A stretch of 64,000 bases of DNA from assembly GCA_003194525.1 (NCBI GenBank), contig NBIV01000257.1, positions 62,001-126,000 on the forward strand. Direction: 5' to 3'. Below the pieces are notes generated by a model, which worked only from the letters and a program-made list of their open reading frames with translations, had not been told where the DNA came from and ran no database searches. Both the position numbers and the translations under genes were made by a program. Of this stretch, positions 50,951 to 62,520 are shown piece after piece. Numbering within the stretch: position 1 is the stretch's first letter; each line of letters starts with the position of its first letter. This DNA comes from Gracilariopsis chorda (taxonomy: Eukaryota; Rhodophyta; Florideophyceae; Gracilariales; Gracilariaceae).

Positions 50951-51437
50951 ATGACGAACGCGTTGTTTGGTGAGAAAGTTAAACTTAACAGATCCTGCCG
51001 GTACCACCAGCGTACCTTTTTCAGACGTCCTGACTCGCCCAGAGTGCTAGAACCCACACCGTAGGTTAACCACAGCGAAGGAGAACGCGAGCGCTCAGTG
51101 GGCGAGTGCATTGCACGCTTTTGTATAGCGTGCAATGCGATTGGTGCACATGACCGTTGAAAAATATTAATTAAAACGGTCATGTGCACTGCACTGCAAC
51201 GGCTCGGTTACTGTAGTGTAACGGCTGGGCTACTGTAGTCAAACGGCTAGGCTACTGTGGCGTGCAAACGGCGCCAGGTGGAAACGTGTCGCATTATGCG
51301 GTGCAAGATGCCTCTTGGAGCGCATAAAACGCCACGTTTCCACTTGGCAGCCTCCTTCTCGATTTTGCAGCCAATGAGTGGGCGTTAGCTGACACACAGA
51401 CAGACAGACGGACAAACATTGTCTTTAGTAAGGGGGG
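50951..51437. repeat. Hairpin-rich 487-bp repeat, copy C
   Basis: Same length, start (ATGACGAACG) and end (AAGGGGGG) as copy A, with few differences, and only 11 bases after copy B. It keeps the three inverted repeats. The near-identity of A and C suggests recent duplication. Confidence 0.85.
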
Positions 51438-51500
51438 ATTTACCATAAATCCACGAAATTCAATAAGTCCAAAAAGGACTTCTTAGCCAAAACAACACAT

Positions 51501-51887
51501 TCAGTAGCCTGATGGTCCACCATTTGCGTCCAGCACACACAGTAGACGGTTATTGATAGAACGGTAAAGATTCCTTATAAAGGCTTCTTCGATATTATTC
51601 CAAACTGATTCAATCTTTGCACCAAGCTCTTCTACAGTTTCAAACTGCTTGAAACCCTGGTAGACATCTCGAACCATAGTACCCCAGACATTTTCAATTA
51701 AATTAAGGTCCGGACTATGAGCAGGCCACTGTAGAACATCCACCTTCTTGCGTGCTATCCACTCTTTGGTGACCTTAGAACGATGAAAAGAAGCCCCATC
51801 ATGAACCAAAGTCCAATTTTCTCCCAGTGTTTCCGCAGCAAACGGTAAAAGGTTCTCGTCAAGTAGTTTAACATAGTCATTAGAATT
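51501..51887 (-). pseudogene. Tc1/mariner transposase, C-terminal fragment
   Basis: The minus strand encodes the last part of a DDE transposase: LLDENLLPFAAETLG, then VHDGASFHRSK and LQWPAHSPDLNLIENVWG, the family signature around the last two catalytic acids. It ends at a stop at 51501. The frame is open upstream to about 51890, where element 2's LTR begins (51906), so the N-terminal part including the first catalytic Asp is lost. This copy cannot be active. Confidence 0.88.
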
Positions 51888-51905
51888 CTAATTACAGTTT
51901 AGTTC

Positions 51906-52731
51906 TGTGGTGCGACGTCCCAAAGGGGAGAAAAACCGAAAAACGTTCGGGATCTTTCCTCCGTGGAGGTGAACCCAGTTGGGTAGAGCCCCTTTAGAGG
52001 TGGCACGGCGGAGCCGGGTTGTAAGACCGAGGCCACCCTTCGCGACTAGCGCAAGAGGGTTTAAGACAAGAATCGGTATCCGCGAGAGCGGGAATGCGTC
52101 CTCGTCAGAGGTAGGTTTCCACGTAAGTGAGGGTGTGTGAGCGGATGCGCACACGAGAGACACGGATAGCGGGAGGTGCTACCCTAAAAAGGGGAGAAAG
52201 GAAGGGCGAACAGGAGGAAGAGAGGACGAAGTGAGTCGCGAGAGCGACGGGGGCGAGTGGCGATGCCGGTAACAATATCCCTATACAGAGCGAAACACCA
52301 ATGCAATTGGAATAATTATACTCCCAGTGATGGGTCCCTTTAGATGTGCAAGGGGGTTAGATGTCCTGTGGTTCACGGCGTTTCCCTCCAAGGAGGAGTA
52401 GAGTACGCGCGCAAGCGGTAACGACTAGAGCCAATTCCCTAGGTTGGGGTCCCTTGTTGGGGAAGGTTTACTGGTGCGAAGGCAGTGCGCCGTCGCACTA
52501 AGTACTAGCTTCCCAGAAATGGGTGTGAAAATAATAAATAAAATCAACTAAAATACTCCACATTTCGTGGCAACATCCACTACTGTGGCCAACCGCCAAC
52601 TGACCGAAAACCGTGTCCCACGTGTCCATATCCACCATAGTGGGGCGCAGTACATATACACACTACACAACCGATAATATCGGGAAAGCGTTCAAGTACC
52701 AAGAATCCCTCCCTGAGGGCGTTGCACTACA
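51906..52731 (-). repeat. 3' LTR of gypsy element 2
   Basis: 826 bp, TGTGGTGCGACG...GTTGCACTACA, with TG...CA ends in a short inverted repeat. It is related to the three LTR copies at 58758-61647 but has more differences from them than they have from each other. Confidence 0.9.
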
Positions 52732-52986
52732 TATCCCCCCCTAAGACGGGAAAACGACCGCGGACGCGGAGGGTTCCCAGACGAAAATGGGTGATAAAAG
52801 CGCGTACGCCGTCTCCGGTTCTTCTTTCCTGGCATAGCCGGCTATTGTAGTATAGTGTTGTGGGGAGCTAGCTGCTCCCTTGAATAAACTTTCCCGTTTT
52901 GAACGGTGATGGTCGTTTGAGTTCCCCGTCTTCGACGGACCTTGCCTTGTTATCTTTTGCTATCGCCGTCCGTTCGCTCGGCAACG

Positions 52987-55900
52987 TTACCCAACTTGGG
53001 CATTTACCAGCGTGGCTGGAGCTGCAGTTCCCGTTTGACGGTGGTATCGCACGACCTGCGACCGTGGGAGGTGTTCGATTGGCTCCCACGTATCCCCACT
53101 GGGGTCATACCCGTACCAGCCGACGCGGTATTGTAGAATACCATCCTGGTCCCAGGTGTGTCCGACAAGTCGGTCTACTACGAACTCTCGTTCGTAGACC
53201 TGCCGGCGGTGGCGGGTGGTGGTTGTACTCCCTTGTGAGGGTTGCCCGCGGTGCGGTATAATGTCCCTTAGCAGGGTGTTCGGCGATAACTCCGGCGTTG
53301 CCGTGCACTGTGGTAGCGGCCGCTGGTCGTGCGGGAGGATATCCCTCAAGAGGGTGTTTGGCGTCATGTTTTTCACCGCCAAGTTATTCCCCAGAGGGGC
53401 GTCGTTGTTCCCGTCATCACGGTAGGCCGGGCGAACCTCCAGTGGGCAGGTAACTCGAACTCCGCGAGTGCGGTCTCCTTCGCGGACCGCGAGCTTGCGG
53501 GGTCTTGGCCGCGTATGCGGGAATGGCGTTTGCGACATCCCCTGCGGGGTCCCGTGCGATACGGTGATTGGTAAGCGTTCTGACTCCCCTGGAGGGTCAC
53601 GAGCGTTCTCTGCCATACGTTCCGGCTGTGCCGTGGTGTCCCCGGCTACTGGAGGGTTGCCTAAGGCTAACTCCGGTACACCGGCATTGTGGTTAAAATT
53701 CCCCTTTGGGGGGTGCCGGGCAGTTGCCGATGACACTCTTTTCAGGGGCATTGCCACTAAGCGCGGTGCACCGTCTCCATGAGGAGGGGCAGCGTCCGGT
53801 ACGACCGGTTTCGAGCGTGTGATGGCGCGCGTTTTTCCCGAGTTCCTCGGTTCTTCGCGGCAGCGTTGCGGAAGTTGGCGCAAATTATTCCCCGGAGCGG
53901 GGGCTTCGATTCCGTCGACGACGGGAGGCATTTCCGGCGCTTGCGCGCCGGGGCCTGAAGCTTCGAATGCGGCTTGGCCGCCTTTTTCCCCAAAAGGGGT
54001 GTGCGTATTTCCCAGCGGCGCTGGCGTATATGGGCGCCTCTTCTCCGCGGGAAGGGGGTCTGCTGGACCTAATTGGACCGCTTCTGTGGGGGCTTCCGCC
54101 AATGGCGGCTTCGATGCATCGCTCTGCTCAGGGGATTGGGGGCAATCGTCACCATACTCCCGTATCGGGGATCCTTCCCTGACAGGGGTGTGCGGTAGTT
54201 GCGCTTCAACCTCCCGTCTAGCACGGTATATTTCCTGCGTTTGTGGCGATGCCTCCGGGGATGGATTGGGCGATTGCCTTTCCGCTGCTGCGGTATTGGA
54301 GTGAGGCTTCTCGTTTTCCCGTGACAAACGGTGTATTTGCCGCTTTTGCGGGGCCTGCGCGTCTGGTTCCTGTTGCACAGCACTGCCCGAGAACGGGGGA
54401 TTAGTGTCGTGTGACGTACTCCGTGCTCCACGGTCAGTGTTCCGTATGTTACGTGTTTCCCGTTGCGACGGCGACATCGTTCCTCGAAAACGAGTGTTCT
54501 CCTCCCCCTCCTTAGACGGAGCGGCGGGATAAGGGATAAAATTCGCCGCTTGGCGGGTATAGATGCGCGCCAGGGGGGCGGGCGTGGTAGGGGCGGGCTC
54601 TGAGAGGCCCGAATTATCCGGCTGAGCCGGTGAGTCCGACAGGGTCGGTAGGTCTGAGAGTCCCCGGCTGGGGTGTGGTAGTACCGTAGGCCTAGTACTC
54701 CAGGATGATTCCGGTGTTGCAGAGTCCGTAGAAACGGGGTTGCCTGGATCCAGGACTACCTCTGACGAGGGAGGAGGGGCAAGGACAACACGATCACGGG
54801 AAATCCATTCGTGCGTGTCGCCCATCTCTACCACGACAGTGTCGGTGTTCACAGAGATGAACTTGAATGGTCCATCCGCCACAGGCGAGAGTTTATGGCG
54901 CTTCTCCCGTTCCGGGTTGTAGTACTCCTTCCTGATGGAGACGTAGTTATTCGCCCGAGTCGAGGACGGTTTCCCTCGCAAGCGAGCATCAAAATCCCGC
55001 TTGTAAGCGGCTTGGGCCCGTGCCATAGACTTCCGCGCAGCGGGGACCAGCTTGGAAAGCCATTGCTTCCATTGCTGCCGGTAGATACCCACTGATGGGA
55101 AATTGTCCAAGGTAGCTTGGGGTTCCAGGGCCACAGGCGGGGTGTTCTAGATAGAACCAACTCGAATGGCGAAACTCCGGTAGTCCGGTGTACCTGCGTA
55201 TTGTACGCGTAGGTTACCGCATCAGCGTAGAGATACCAATTCGTTGGGTGGTCAGCGACGTAGGAACGTAACGCCGCGAGTAACGTCCGGTTAAACCGTT
55301 CAACTTGCCCATTACATTGGGGGTGGTAGGTAGTCGTGAAAAAGTTCTTGACATCCAGGATGCGACAAACATCCTGGAAGAACTTGCTCGCGAATTGTTT
55401 CCCGTTATCGGAGACCACCTCGACAGGGGGACCGTAGACGAAAATCCAGTGCGTCACCAGAGCCTGGGCCACCGTGAGAGCGGTTATCCTCCGAAGAGGG
55501 ACAGTCCGTATCAGCTTAGAAAAGGGGTCGGTAATGACAAGTAGAAACTTGTTTCCACGTTTATGGTGAGTAGTGGTCCGAAAATATCGATCGCGATAAG
55601 CTCGAGCGGCGACCTTGCGGGGAATAGTTTCATCTTCTTCGCATTTTTGCGGAGTTTGACGCGATTCTTCGCGCATTCGATACAAAACCGCACGGTTGCG
55701 TAGCAATCCACCGCCATGGCGGGCCGATAGAAATCCCTTCGCAGGGTTAGGTAGAGTTTCCTCCCACCTGGGTGACCTCCAATGGGGGCGTAGTGTGATA
55801 GATATAACACCCGCGACTGCAGGGAATGAGGTACCACAATCTGTGGGCGGGCTTCGACCTTCCTTACGAGGTAGCCTTTGTCGTTTACCCTGAAATGGAG

Positions 55901-58715
55901 ATCTTTGCCACGTTGATACGGGCACGAACCCTCGTACAGAATAGGTCGCCGAATTGTTCTCGGATCATTTCTTCCGGTGATACCGGTACAAAGCTTCCCG
56001 GTAACGGGTTCTCAGATTCATCTCGCGATGCGAGTAATTCGTCAAAGTCAGCATCCTCGTCCCAGTTTTCTGGCCCAGCCTCGACGGCACATTCCGGATC
56101 ATCCGGGTCTATGGCCATGAAACATGGGACTTCATCATCCTCCGTTGGGAGTGCTTCCCCGCTTGTGGGTAACCGCGACAAAGCGTCGGCCTGGTTGTTC
56201 TGCGCGCCCTTTTTATAAATGACTTGAAAGTCATATTCGGCGAGGCGGAGTCTCCAGCGCATGAGGCGTCCCGACGGTTCGGAGATATTCATCAACCACC
56301 TCAATGAGGAATGATCCGTGTACACGGTGAAGTGAATTCCCATAAGGTAGGGGCGCAGAGTGGTCATCGCCCATATGACGGCGAGGCACTCTTTCTCCGA
56401 TACGGAGTAGTTCCGCTCATGAACATTGAGCGAGCGCGACCAATAACCAATTGGATGTCGGTCCCCCTCGGGGGTGGTTTGAAAAAGAGCACACCCGACT
56501 TGGTAGTCGCTCGAGTCCGTATCTACGGAGTATGGCAACCCAAGTTTTGGGAGATGTAGGATTGGTGCTGATGTGACAGCCTCCTTTAAGGAGTTGAAGG
56601 CTTCCGATTGCTCGGGCGTAAATGTTCCCAGTTTTGGGGGTTCCCCTTTCGCAACAAAGCGTTCAGGGGCGCTGCAGTATCCGAAAAGTTCGGGATAAAC
56701 CGTCGATAGACGTTGACCAGCCCCAAAAAGGAGCGCAGTTCCGTTTGAGTACGGGGCTCTTTCGCCTCAACTAGGGATTTGATGCGAGCTTTCTCGATCG
56801 CTAACCGTCTAGGACGGATAATGTGACCCAGATACTTCACAGTATCTGTGAAAAGCTCGCAGTTCCTCAACTTGAGAGTATTTCCCGCATCGCAGAGTAC
56901 TGTCAGCACGTCTCGGACGTGAGTGAGATGGTCTTCCAACGAGTTGGAGAAGATGATAATATCATCAAGGTAGACCAGACAACTCCGCCACTTAAAGCGG
57001 TTGAGTAGAATATCTACTGCACGCTGAAAGGTGGCGGGAGCGTTGGTTAACCCAAATGGCATGCGCTTGAAGCGGTACGTTCCTGCGTGGCAGGTGAATG
57101 CGGTTTTTTCGCGATCCTCCTGTCTGACAGGTATCTGCCAATATCCCCAATTGGCATCGAGAGCCGTGAAAACGGTGGCGTCTCCGAGGGAGTCAATACA
57201 CTCGTCCATACGAGGGATAGGGTACGTGTCCCTAACAGTCACGGCATTGAGCCGGCGGTAGTCGACACAGAACCTCCAGGTTCCGTCGGCCTTTAAAGCC
57301 AGTACAACTGGGGATGCCCAGGGTGATTGAGCGGGCTCAATCACACCTGCGCGGAGCATCTTGTCCACTTGGGACTGCTCCTCTTCCCGAGCTTTCGGAC
57401 CTGCCCTGTAAGGGGGTTGTGCAACCGGTCGCGCACCGGGGATTAAATCGATCCGGTGTTCCGTTGCATTAATCTCGCCAAGCGAGCCATCCCACATTGT
57501 GGTGAATTCCCGTAACATTGTACGGTGTTTGTCGCGGTGCGACTCTGGCACGTGGCTGAAGTCCAGCGCTTCAAGTGCCTTTTCCGGATCAATCCGGTCG
57601 TTGCTCGATGGAACATTGTCCTGTGGAACAGGTTTGGTTTGCAATTCCGAGTTACTCGGTATGTTCGACGCTGAAGTAGCGGTTTCCTCCCCCTCCTTAG
57701 AATTGACGTCTTCGGACGGCAGGGCGAACTCCTCAGAAGAGGTGGTAACTCCGAGTACATCGGCGGCTGTCATCTTTGTTGGCAGCATTTCCATAGGATG
57801 GGGGGTTACACTCCCAATTACTTGGTGTTTTACCAGATACTGGGGGTGTTTGCCAAGGTTGGCAACCAATATCCGGAGAGGAACATCCAGGGAAATGGAG
57901 ACAATTCCATTAGCCAGCGCCAGCTGGGATTTCTCGTACAACGAGGCGAGGGGTTGTATAACCCGAAGACCGTGTTGACGGGAATTTACCTGCACCCAGA
58001 CTTGGGACTCAGGTGGTATAGAAACCGAGGCAGCGACGCGGAGCTTGGTGGACTCGCGGGACGTGGGCGGTGGTTCCTGTGCAGCAGGGAGCGGAACTTG
58101 TTTCCGAGAGGACCGCATTAGCGGGCGGCGAACAATCGGAACCGACGATCCGTCGTCAAGTTCTACACACCTGAGGCGGGGCCTGATTGCGTTGACAAAT
58201 CTGTCGCAGTAATCACATCCCAGTATGACTGGTTCTGCCAATGAACGGCAAACGATGAAATCCAACTTCACCACAGAGGTACCAAGTCTCACGACGAGGT
58301 CTACTGTGCCCACCGTTTGTAATGGATTGTTGTTCGCATCCGAAATGTCGGGGACCGCGTCATAGCGGATACGAGACCGCACAAGCGGGGGTAACAATGA
58401 TTCCAAAACAAAGTTGGGGCCTGCACCTGTATCCAGGACCGTGAGAAACCTCACAATAAACTGGGGATCAAGGAAAAAATCGGCATAGACCTTGTAATTG
58501 CGCTTGGCCAAGACCAAGACTCTACCGGGAATCCGGGGATTTTTACTCCGTATCCACGGGCGACGCAACACACCGAGGTGCGCAGAGTCCGCGTCAGTGG
58601 TGTCTTTCCTCGAGAGGACTTTCACCGGGGAGCGAGGCAAGAACGCCTCGGGCGTCAACAGCCTCTTGTCTGAGGACGCCTCTCCCAAATGGGAGACTCC
58701 CTCAGTTAGTTTTCC
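52987..58715 (-). pseudogene. pol: Degenerate Pol of gypsy element 2, with chromodomain
   Basis: Pol is spread over several frames. Protease, RT and the start of RNase H are at 58688-56586 (VLTVLDTGAGPN, CLVYLDDIIIF). The frame is lost near 56640 in a run of G's. RNase H continues at 56538-55885 (SVDTDSSDYQVG). Integrase is at 55837-55511 (zinc-finger region) and then, shifted, at about 55580-55130 (YHPQCNGQVERFNR). The last frame, 55134-52987, has the GPY/F-like segment, a long Pro/Thr/Arg-rich linker of about 500 residues and an intact-looking chromodomain (VGWYGYDPSGDTWEPIEHLP). At least four frameshifts make it non-functional. The -1 frame upstream of residue 1 is open to the gag stop. 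Confidence 0.85.
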
Positions 58716-58757
58716 GCCTTCGGCGGTGGGTTGGTTTCCTCGACAACGAGTGCTTCA

Positions 58758-59581
58758 TGTGGTGCAATGCCCCAAAGGGGAAAAACACCGAAAGACGTTC
58801 GGGATCTTCCTCTCACGAGGTGACCCCAGTTGGGTAGAGCCCTCCCAGAGGTGTCACGGCGAAGCCGGTTTGTAAGACCAGGGACACCTGTCGCGACTCG
58901 CGCAGGGAGGTGAAGGCGAAGAATCGGTATCCGCGTGAGCGGGGTATGATCCTCAGTAGAGGTATGTTTCCACGTAAGTGGGGGCGTGTGGGCGGATGCG
59001 CACACGAGGGCCGCGGATAGCGGGAGGTGCTACCCTAAAAAGGGGGAAAAGGAAGGGCCAAGAGGAGGAAGAGAGGACGATGTGAGTCGCGAGAGCGACG
59101 AACAGATACGGCGATGCCGGTAACAATATCCCTATACAGGGCGAAACACCAATATGATTGGAACAATTGTACTCCCAAGGATGGGCTTCTTTAGATGTGC
59201 AAGGGGGTTAGATGTCCCGTGGTTTACGGCGTTTCCCTCCAAGGAGGAGTAGAGTACGCGCGCAAGCGGCAACAACTAGAGCCAATTCCCCAGGTTGGGG
59301 TCCCTTGTTGGGGAAGGTTTACTGGTGCGACGGCAGTGCGCCGTCGCACTAAGTACTAGCTTCCCAGAAATGGGTGTGAAAATAATAAATAATATTAACT
59401 AAAATACTCCACATTTCGTGGCAACATCCACTACTGTGGCCAACCGCCAATTGACCCAAAACCGTTTCCCACGTGTCCATATCCACCATAGTGGGGCGTA
59501 GTTCATATACACACTACACAACCAATAATATCGGGGAGCGTTCAAGTACCAAGAATCCCTCCCTGAGGGCGTTGCACTACA
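58758..59581 (-). repeat. LTR copy b, inserted in Gag of element 2
   Basis: 824 bp, TGTGGTGCAATG...TTGCACTACA. It is flanked by CTTCA on both sides (58753-58757 and 59582-59586), a 5-bp target duplication. The Gag frame continues from one side to the other. Confidence 0.9.
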
Positions 59582-59789
59582 CTTCATCCCGTTGACGGGG
59601 GTTTCTATCCGCATAAGCGGGGGTTGCAACGGATGGTTGCGCGATCTCCCGATTCGGGGTATATGAAGCTTGCCGCGCACGCGGAGTCTGTGGTAGGGCA
59701 TGGGAGAAATCCGTTTTAACACGGAGGTAGGAAGCCATCGGGACGGAACGTTTCTCCTCTGGAGTGAGGGCCTCGTAGTTTGCCACCAC
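59582..59789 (-). pseudogene. gag: 208-bp Gag fragment, first copy
   Basis: Minus-strand frame ANYEALTPEEKRSVPMASYL through NPRQRDEV. It matches the Gag C-terminal region of element 1 (GNYEALAPAEKQTVPIASYL). It lies between LTR copies b and c. Confidence 0.85.
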
Positions 59790-60613
59790 TGTGGTGCAAT
59801 GCCCCAAAGGGGAAAAACACCGAAAGACGTTCGGGATCTTCCTCTCACGAGGTGACCCCAGTTGGGTAGAGCCCTCCCAGAGGTGGCACGGCGAAGCCGG
59901 TTTGTAAGACCAGGGACACCTCTCGCGACTCGCGCAAGGAGGTGAAGGCGAAGAATCGGTATCCGCGTGAGCGGGGTATGATCCTCAGTAGAGGTATTTT
60001 TCCACGTAAGTGGGGGCGTGTGGGCGGATGCGCACACGAGGGCCGCGGATAGCGGGAGGTGCTACCCTAAAAAGGGGGAAAAGGAAGGGCCAAGAGGAGG
60101 AAGAGAGGACGATGTGAGTCGCGAGAGCGACGAACAGATACGGCGATGCCGGTAACAATATCCCTATACAGGGCGAAACACCAATATGATTGGAACAATT
60201 GTACTCCCAAGGATGGGCTTCTTTAGATGTGCAAGGGGGTTAGATGTCCCGTGGTTTACGGCGTTTCCCTCCAAGGAGGAGTAGAGTACGCGCGCAAGCG
60301 GCAACAACTAGAGCCAATTCCCCAGGTTGGGGTCCCTTGTTGGGGAAGGTTTACTGGTGCGACGGCAGTGCGCCGTCGCACTAAGTACTAGCTTCCCAGA
60401 AATGGGTGTGAAAATAATAAATAATATTAACTAAAATACTCCACATTTCGTGGCAACATCCACTACTGTGGCCAACCGCCAATTGACCCAAAACCGTGTC
60501 CCACGTGTTTATATCCACCATAGTGGGGCGTAGTTCATATACACACTACACAACCGATAATATCGGGGAGCGTTCAAGTACCAAGAATCCCTCCCTGAGG
60601 GCGTTGCACTACA
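59790..60613 (-). repeat. LTR copy c, middle of the tandem array
   Basis: 824 bp, almost identical to copies b and d. It has ACCAC at its left and CTTCA at its right, so no target duplication of its own. This flank pairing is that of a b/d recombinant. Confidence 0.9.
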
Positions 60614-60821
60614 CTTCATCCCGTTGACGGGGGTTTCTATCCGCATAAGCGGGGGTTGCAACGGATGGTTGCGCGATCTCCCGATTCGGGGTATATGAAG
60701 CTTGCCGCGCACGCGGAGTCTGTGGTAGGGCATGGGAGAAATCCGTTTTAACACGGAGGTAGGAAGCCATCGGGACGGAACGTTTCTCCTCTGGAGTGAG
60801 GGCCTCGTAGTTTGCCACCAC
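60614..60821 (-). pseudogene. gag: 208-bp Gag fragment, second copy
   Basis: Apparently identical by eye to 59582-59789, in the same position relative to the flanking LTRs. The repeat period is exactly 1032 bp on both intervals. Confidence 0.85.
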
Positions 60822-61647
60822 TGTGGTGCAATGCCCCAAAGGGGAAAAACACCGAAAGACGTTCGGGATCTTCCTCTCACGAGGTGAACCCAGTTGGGTA
60901 GAGCCCTCCCAGAGGTGGCACGGCGAAGCCGGTTTGTAAGACCAGGGACACCTCTCGCGACTCGCGCAAGGAGGTGAAGTCGAAGAATCGGTATCCGCGT
61001 GAGCGGGAGTGTGATCCTCAGTAGAGGTATGTTTCCACGTAAGTGGGGGCGTGTGGGCGGATGCGCACACGAGGGACGCGGATAGCGGGAGGTGCTACCC
61101 TAAAAAGGGGGAAAAGGAAGGGCCAAGAGGAGGAAGAGAGGACGATGTGAGTCGCGAGAGCGACGAACAGATACGGCGATGCCGGTAACAATATCCCTAT
61201 ACAGGGCGAAACACCAATATGATTGGAACAATTGTACTCCCAAGGATGGGCTTCTTTAGATGTGCAAGGGGGTTAGATGTCCCGTGGTTTACGGCGTTTC
61301 CCTCCAAGGAGGAGTAGAGTACGCACGCAAGCGGCAACAGCTAGAGCCAATTCCCCAGGTTGGGGTCCCTTGTTGGGGAAGGTTTACTGGTGCGAAGGCA
61401 GTGCGCCGTCGCACTAAGTACTAGCTTCCCAGAAATGGGTGTGAAAATAATAAATAATATTAACTAAAATACTCCACATTTCGTGGCAACATCCACTACT
61501 GTGGCCAACCGCCAATTGACCCAAAACCGTGTCCCACGTGTTTATATCCACCATAGTGGGGCGTAGTTCATATACACACTACACAACCGATAATATCGGG
61601 AAAGCGTTCAAGTACCAAGAATCCCTCCCTGAGGGCGTTGCACTACA
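60822..61647 (-). repeat. LTR copy d, 3' LTR of a truncated further element
   Basis: 826 bp. The polypurine-side sequence of this family (TATCCCCCCCC on the plus strand) follows directly on its right, so this is the 3' LTR of a minus-strand element inserted at ACCAC in Gag of element 2. Confidence 0.88.
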
Positions 61648-61744
61648 TATCCCCCCCCTAAGACGGGAAAACGACCGCGGACGCGGAGAGTTCCCAGACG
61701 AAAATTGGTGATAAAAGCGCGTACGCCGTCTCCGGTTCTTCTTT
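61648..61744 (-). mobile_element. Remnant of the element behind LTR copy d
   Basis: About 97 bp matching 52732-52829 of element 2 (polypurine tract and the following untranslated region). It is cut off by the LTR of element 3 at 61745. Confidence 0.85.
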
Positions 61745-62306
61745 TGTGATGCAAGGAGTAACTCGGTATCCGAGGTGCGGAAATCACCAAGTCGATACGC
61801 GACGGTTCATACGTCACACGTGTTTTCGATAACCCGAGGGTTGTCACAAGGGGACACTGAGCGATGCACGAGCGGGTGCGGTTCATACGTGGATTTACAC
61901 TTTATTTGGGATGTGCACAGTAGGTGCTGGCCACGGGCCATCTACTTAGAATTATCTAGATATTTCTAATATTATTTACTGTAGCTAGTGCGGCACTCCG
62001 CAGTACTTAGTGACGGGAAAGGTCGCACCTCAGTAAACTGGAAGATCATCGGGCACGGAACCCAAGTTCCTAGTTCCTGGAGCCTTAACCGGACCTCCGG
62101 ACTAGTTATAACTTGCGGTCTCCCGCTAAGCTTCCACCCCACACGGATTCCCGTGCTACACCCGTGCTCACGCGACCGAACCCCGGTTACCCGGACAGAA
62201 GCACCCCTAGGCCTTGCCGCCGCAAGCGGCACCCCTATTATCAGGGTAATTCGTGGACATCCACATCGCTACCGAGTGGCCTCGCGCCCCTAGTGGTTGT
62301 ACCACA
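61745..62306 (+). repeat. 5' LTR of gypsy element 3
   Basis: About 562 bp from TGTGATGC to ...CCACA, just before the primer site. The left edge is fixed by where homology to element 2 stops. The right edge is inferred from TG...CA borders and could be off by a few bases. The partner LTR lies outside the window. Confidence 0.7.
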
Positions 62307-62311
62307 CGAAT

Positions 62312-62324
62312 TGGTCTCCCGACC
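62312..62324 (+). other. Primer-binding site of gypsy element 3, matching tRNA-Tyr
   Basis: TGGTCTCCCGACC, the same 13 bases as in element 1, five bases after the inferred LTR end. Confidence 0.7.
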
Positions 62325-62520
62325 TAGAAGTGTGCTTCATCATTGTCTCGTGGATTGCCACGTTTGGAATCCGGTTACGGAAGTACCGAGTCATCTCGAG
62401 TCTGACGGCTGAAAAGAGCCATAGCTCGATTTTCATACTTTTTCTCCGCCTGCCGGACTCTACACGGGACGTCCAGAAGACTGGGGACATATCGCAACAG
62501 GTTGCACAGAGGTACTGGAG

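Larger units (their letters stand above)
51906..58757 (-). mobile_element. Gypsy element 2: older, degenerate gypsy element (3' LTR, Pol and end of Gag)
   Basis: A minus-strand element whose 3' LTR lies at 51906-52731, followed by a polypurine tract (minus-strand TAGGGGGGATA), a chromodomain Pol with several frameshifts and the last 18 codons of Gag. The rest of Gag is broken by the LTR array from 58758 onward, and its 5' LTR is not in the window. It inserted into a Tc1/mariner gene. Protein layout matches element 1 but DNA identity is lower. It lacks the antisense ORF: only 255 bp separate the chromodomain stop from the LTR. Confidence 0.85.

Noticed and set aside
59399-61070. ORFs spanning LTR/Gag borders in the tandem array
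   Set aside because: Chimeric frames formed by LTR sequence running into the 208-bp Gag fragment; not separate genes.
58758-61647. CRISPR-like or satellite interpretation of the 1032-bp repeats
   Set aside because: The units are retrotransposon LTRs with target-duplication flanks in a eukaryotic genome.
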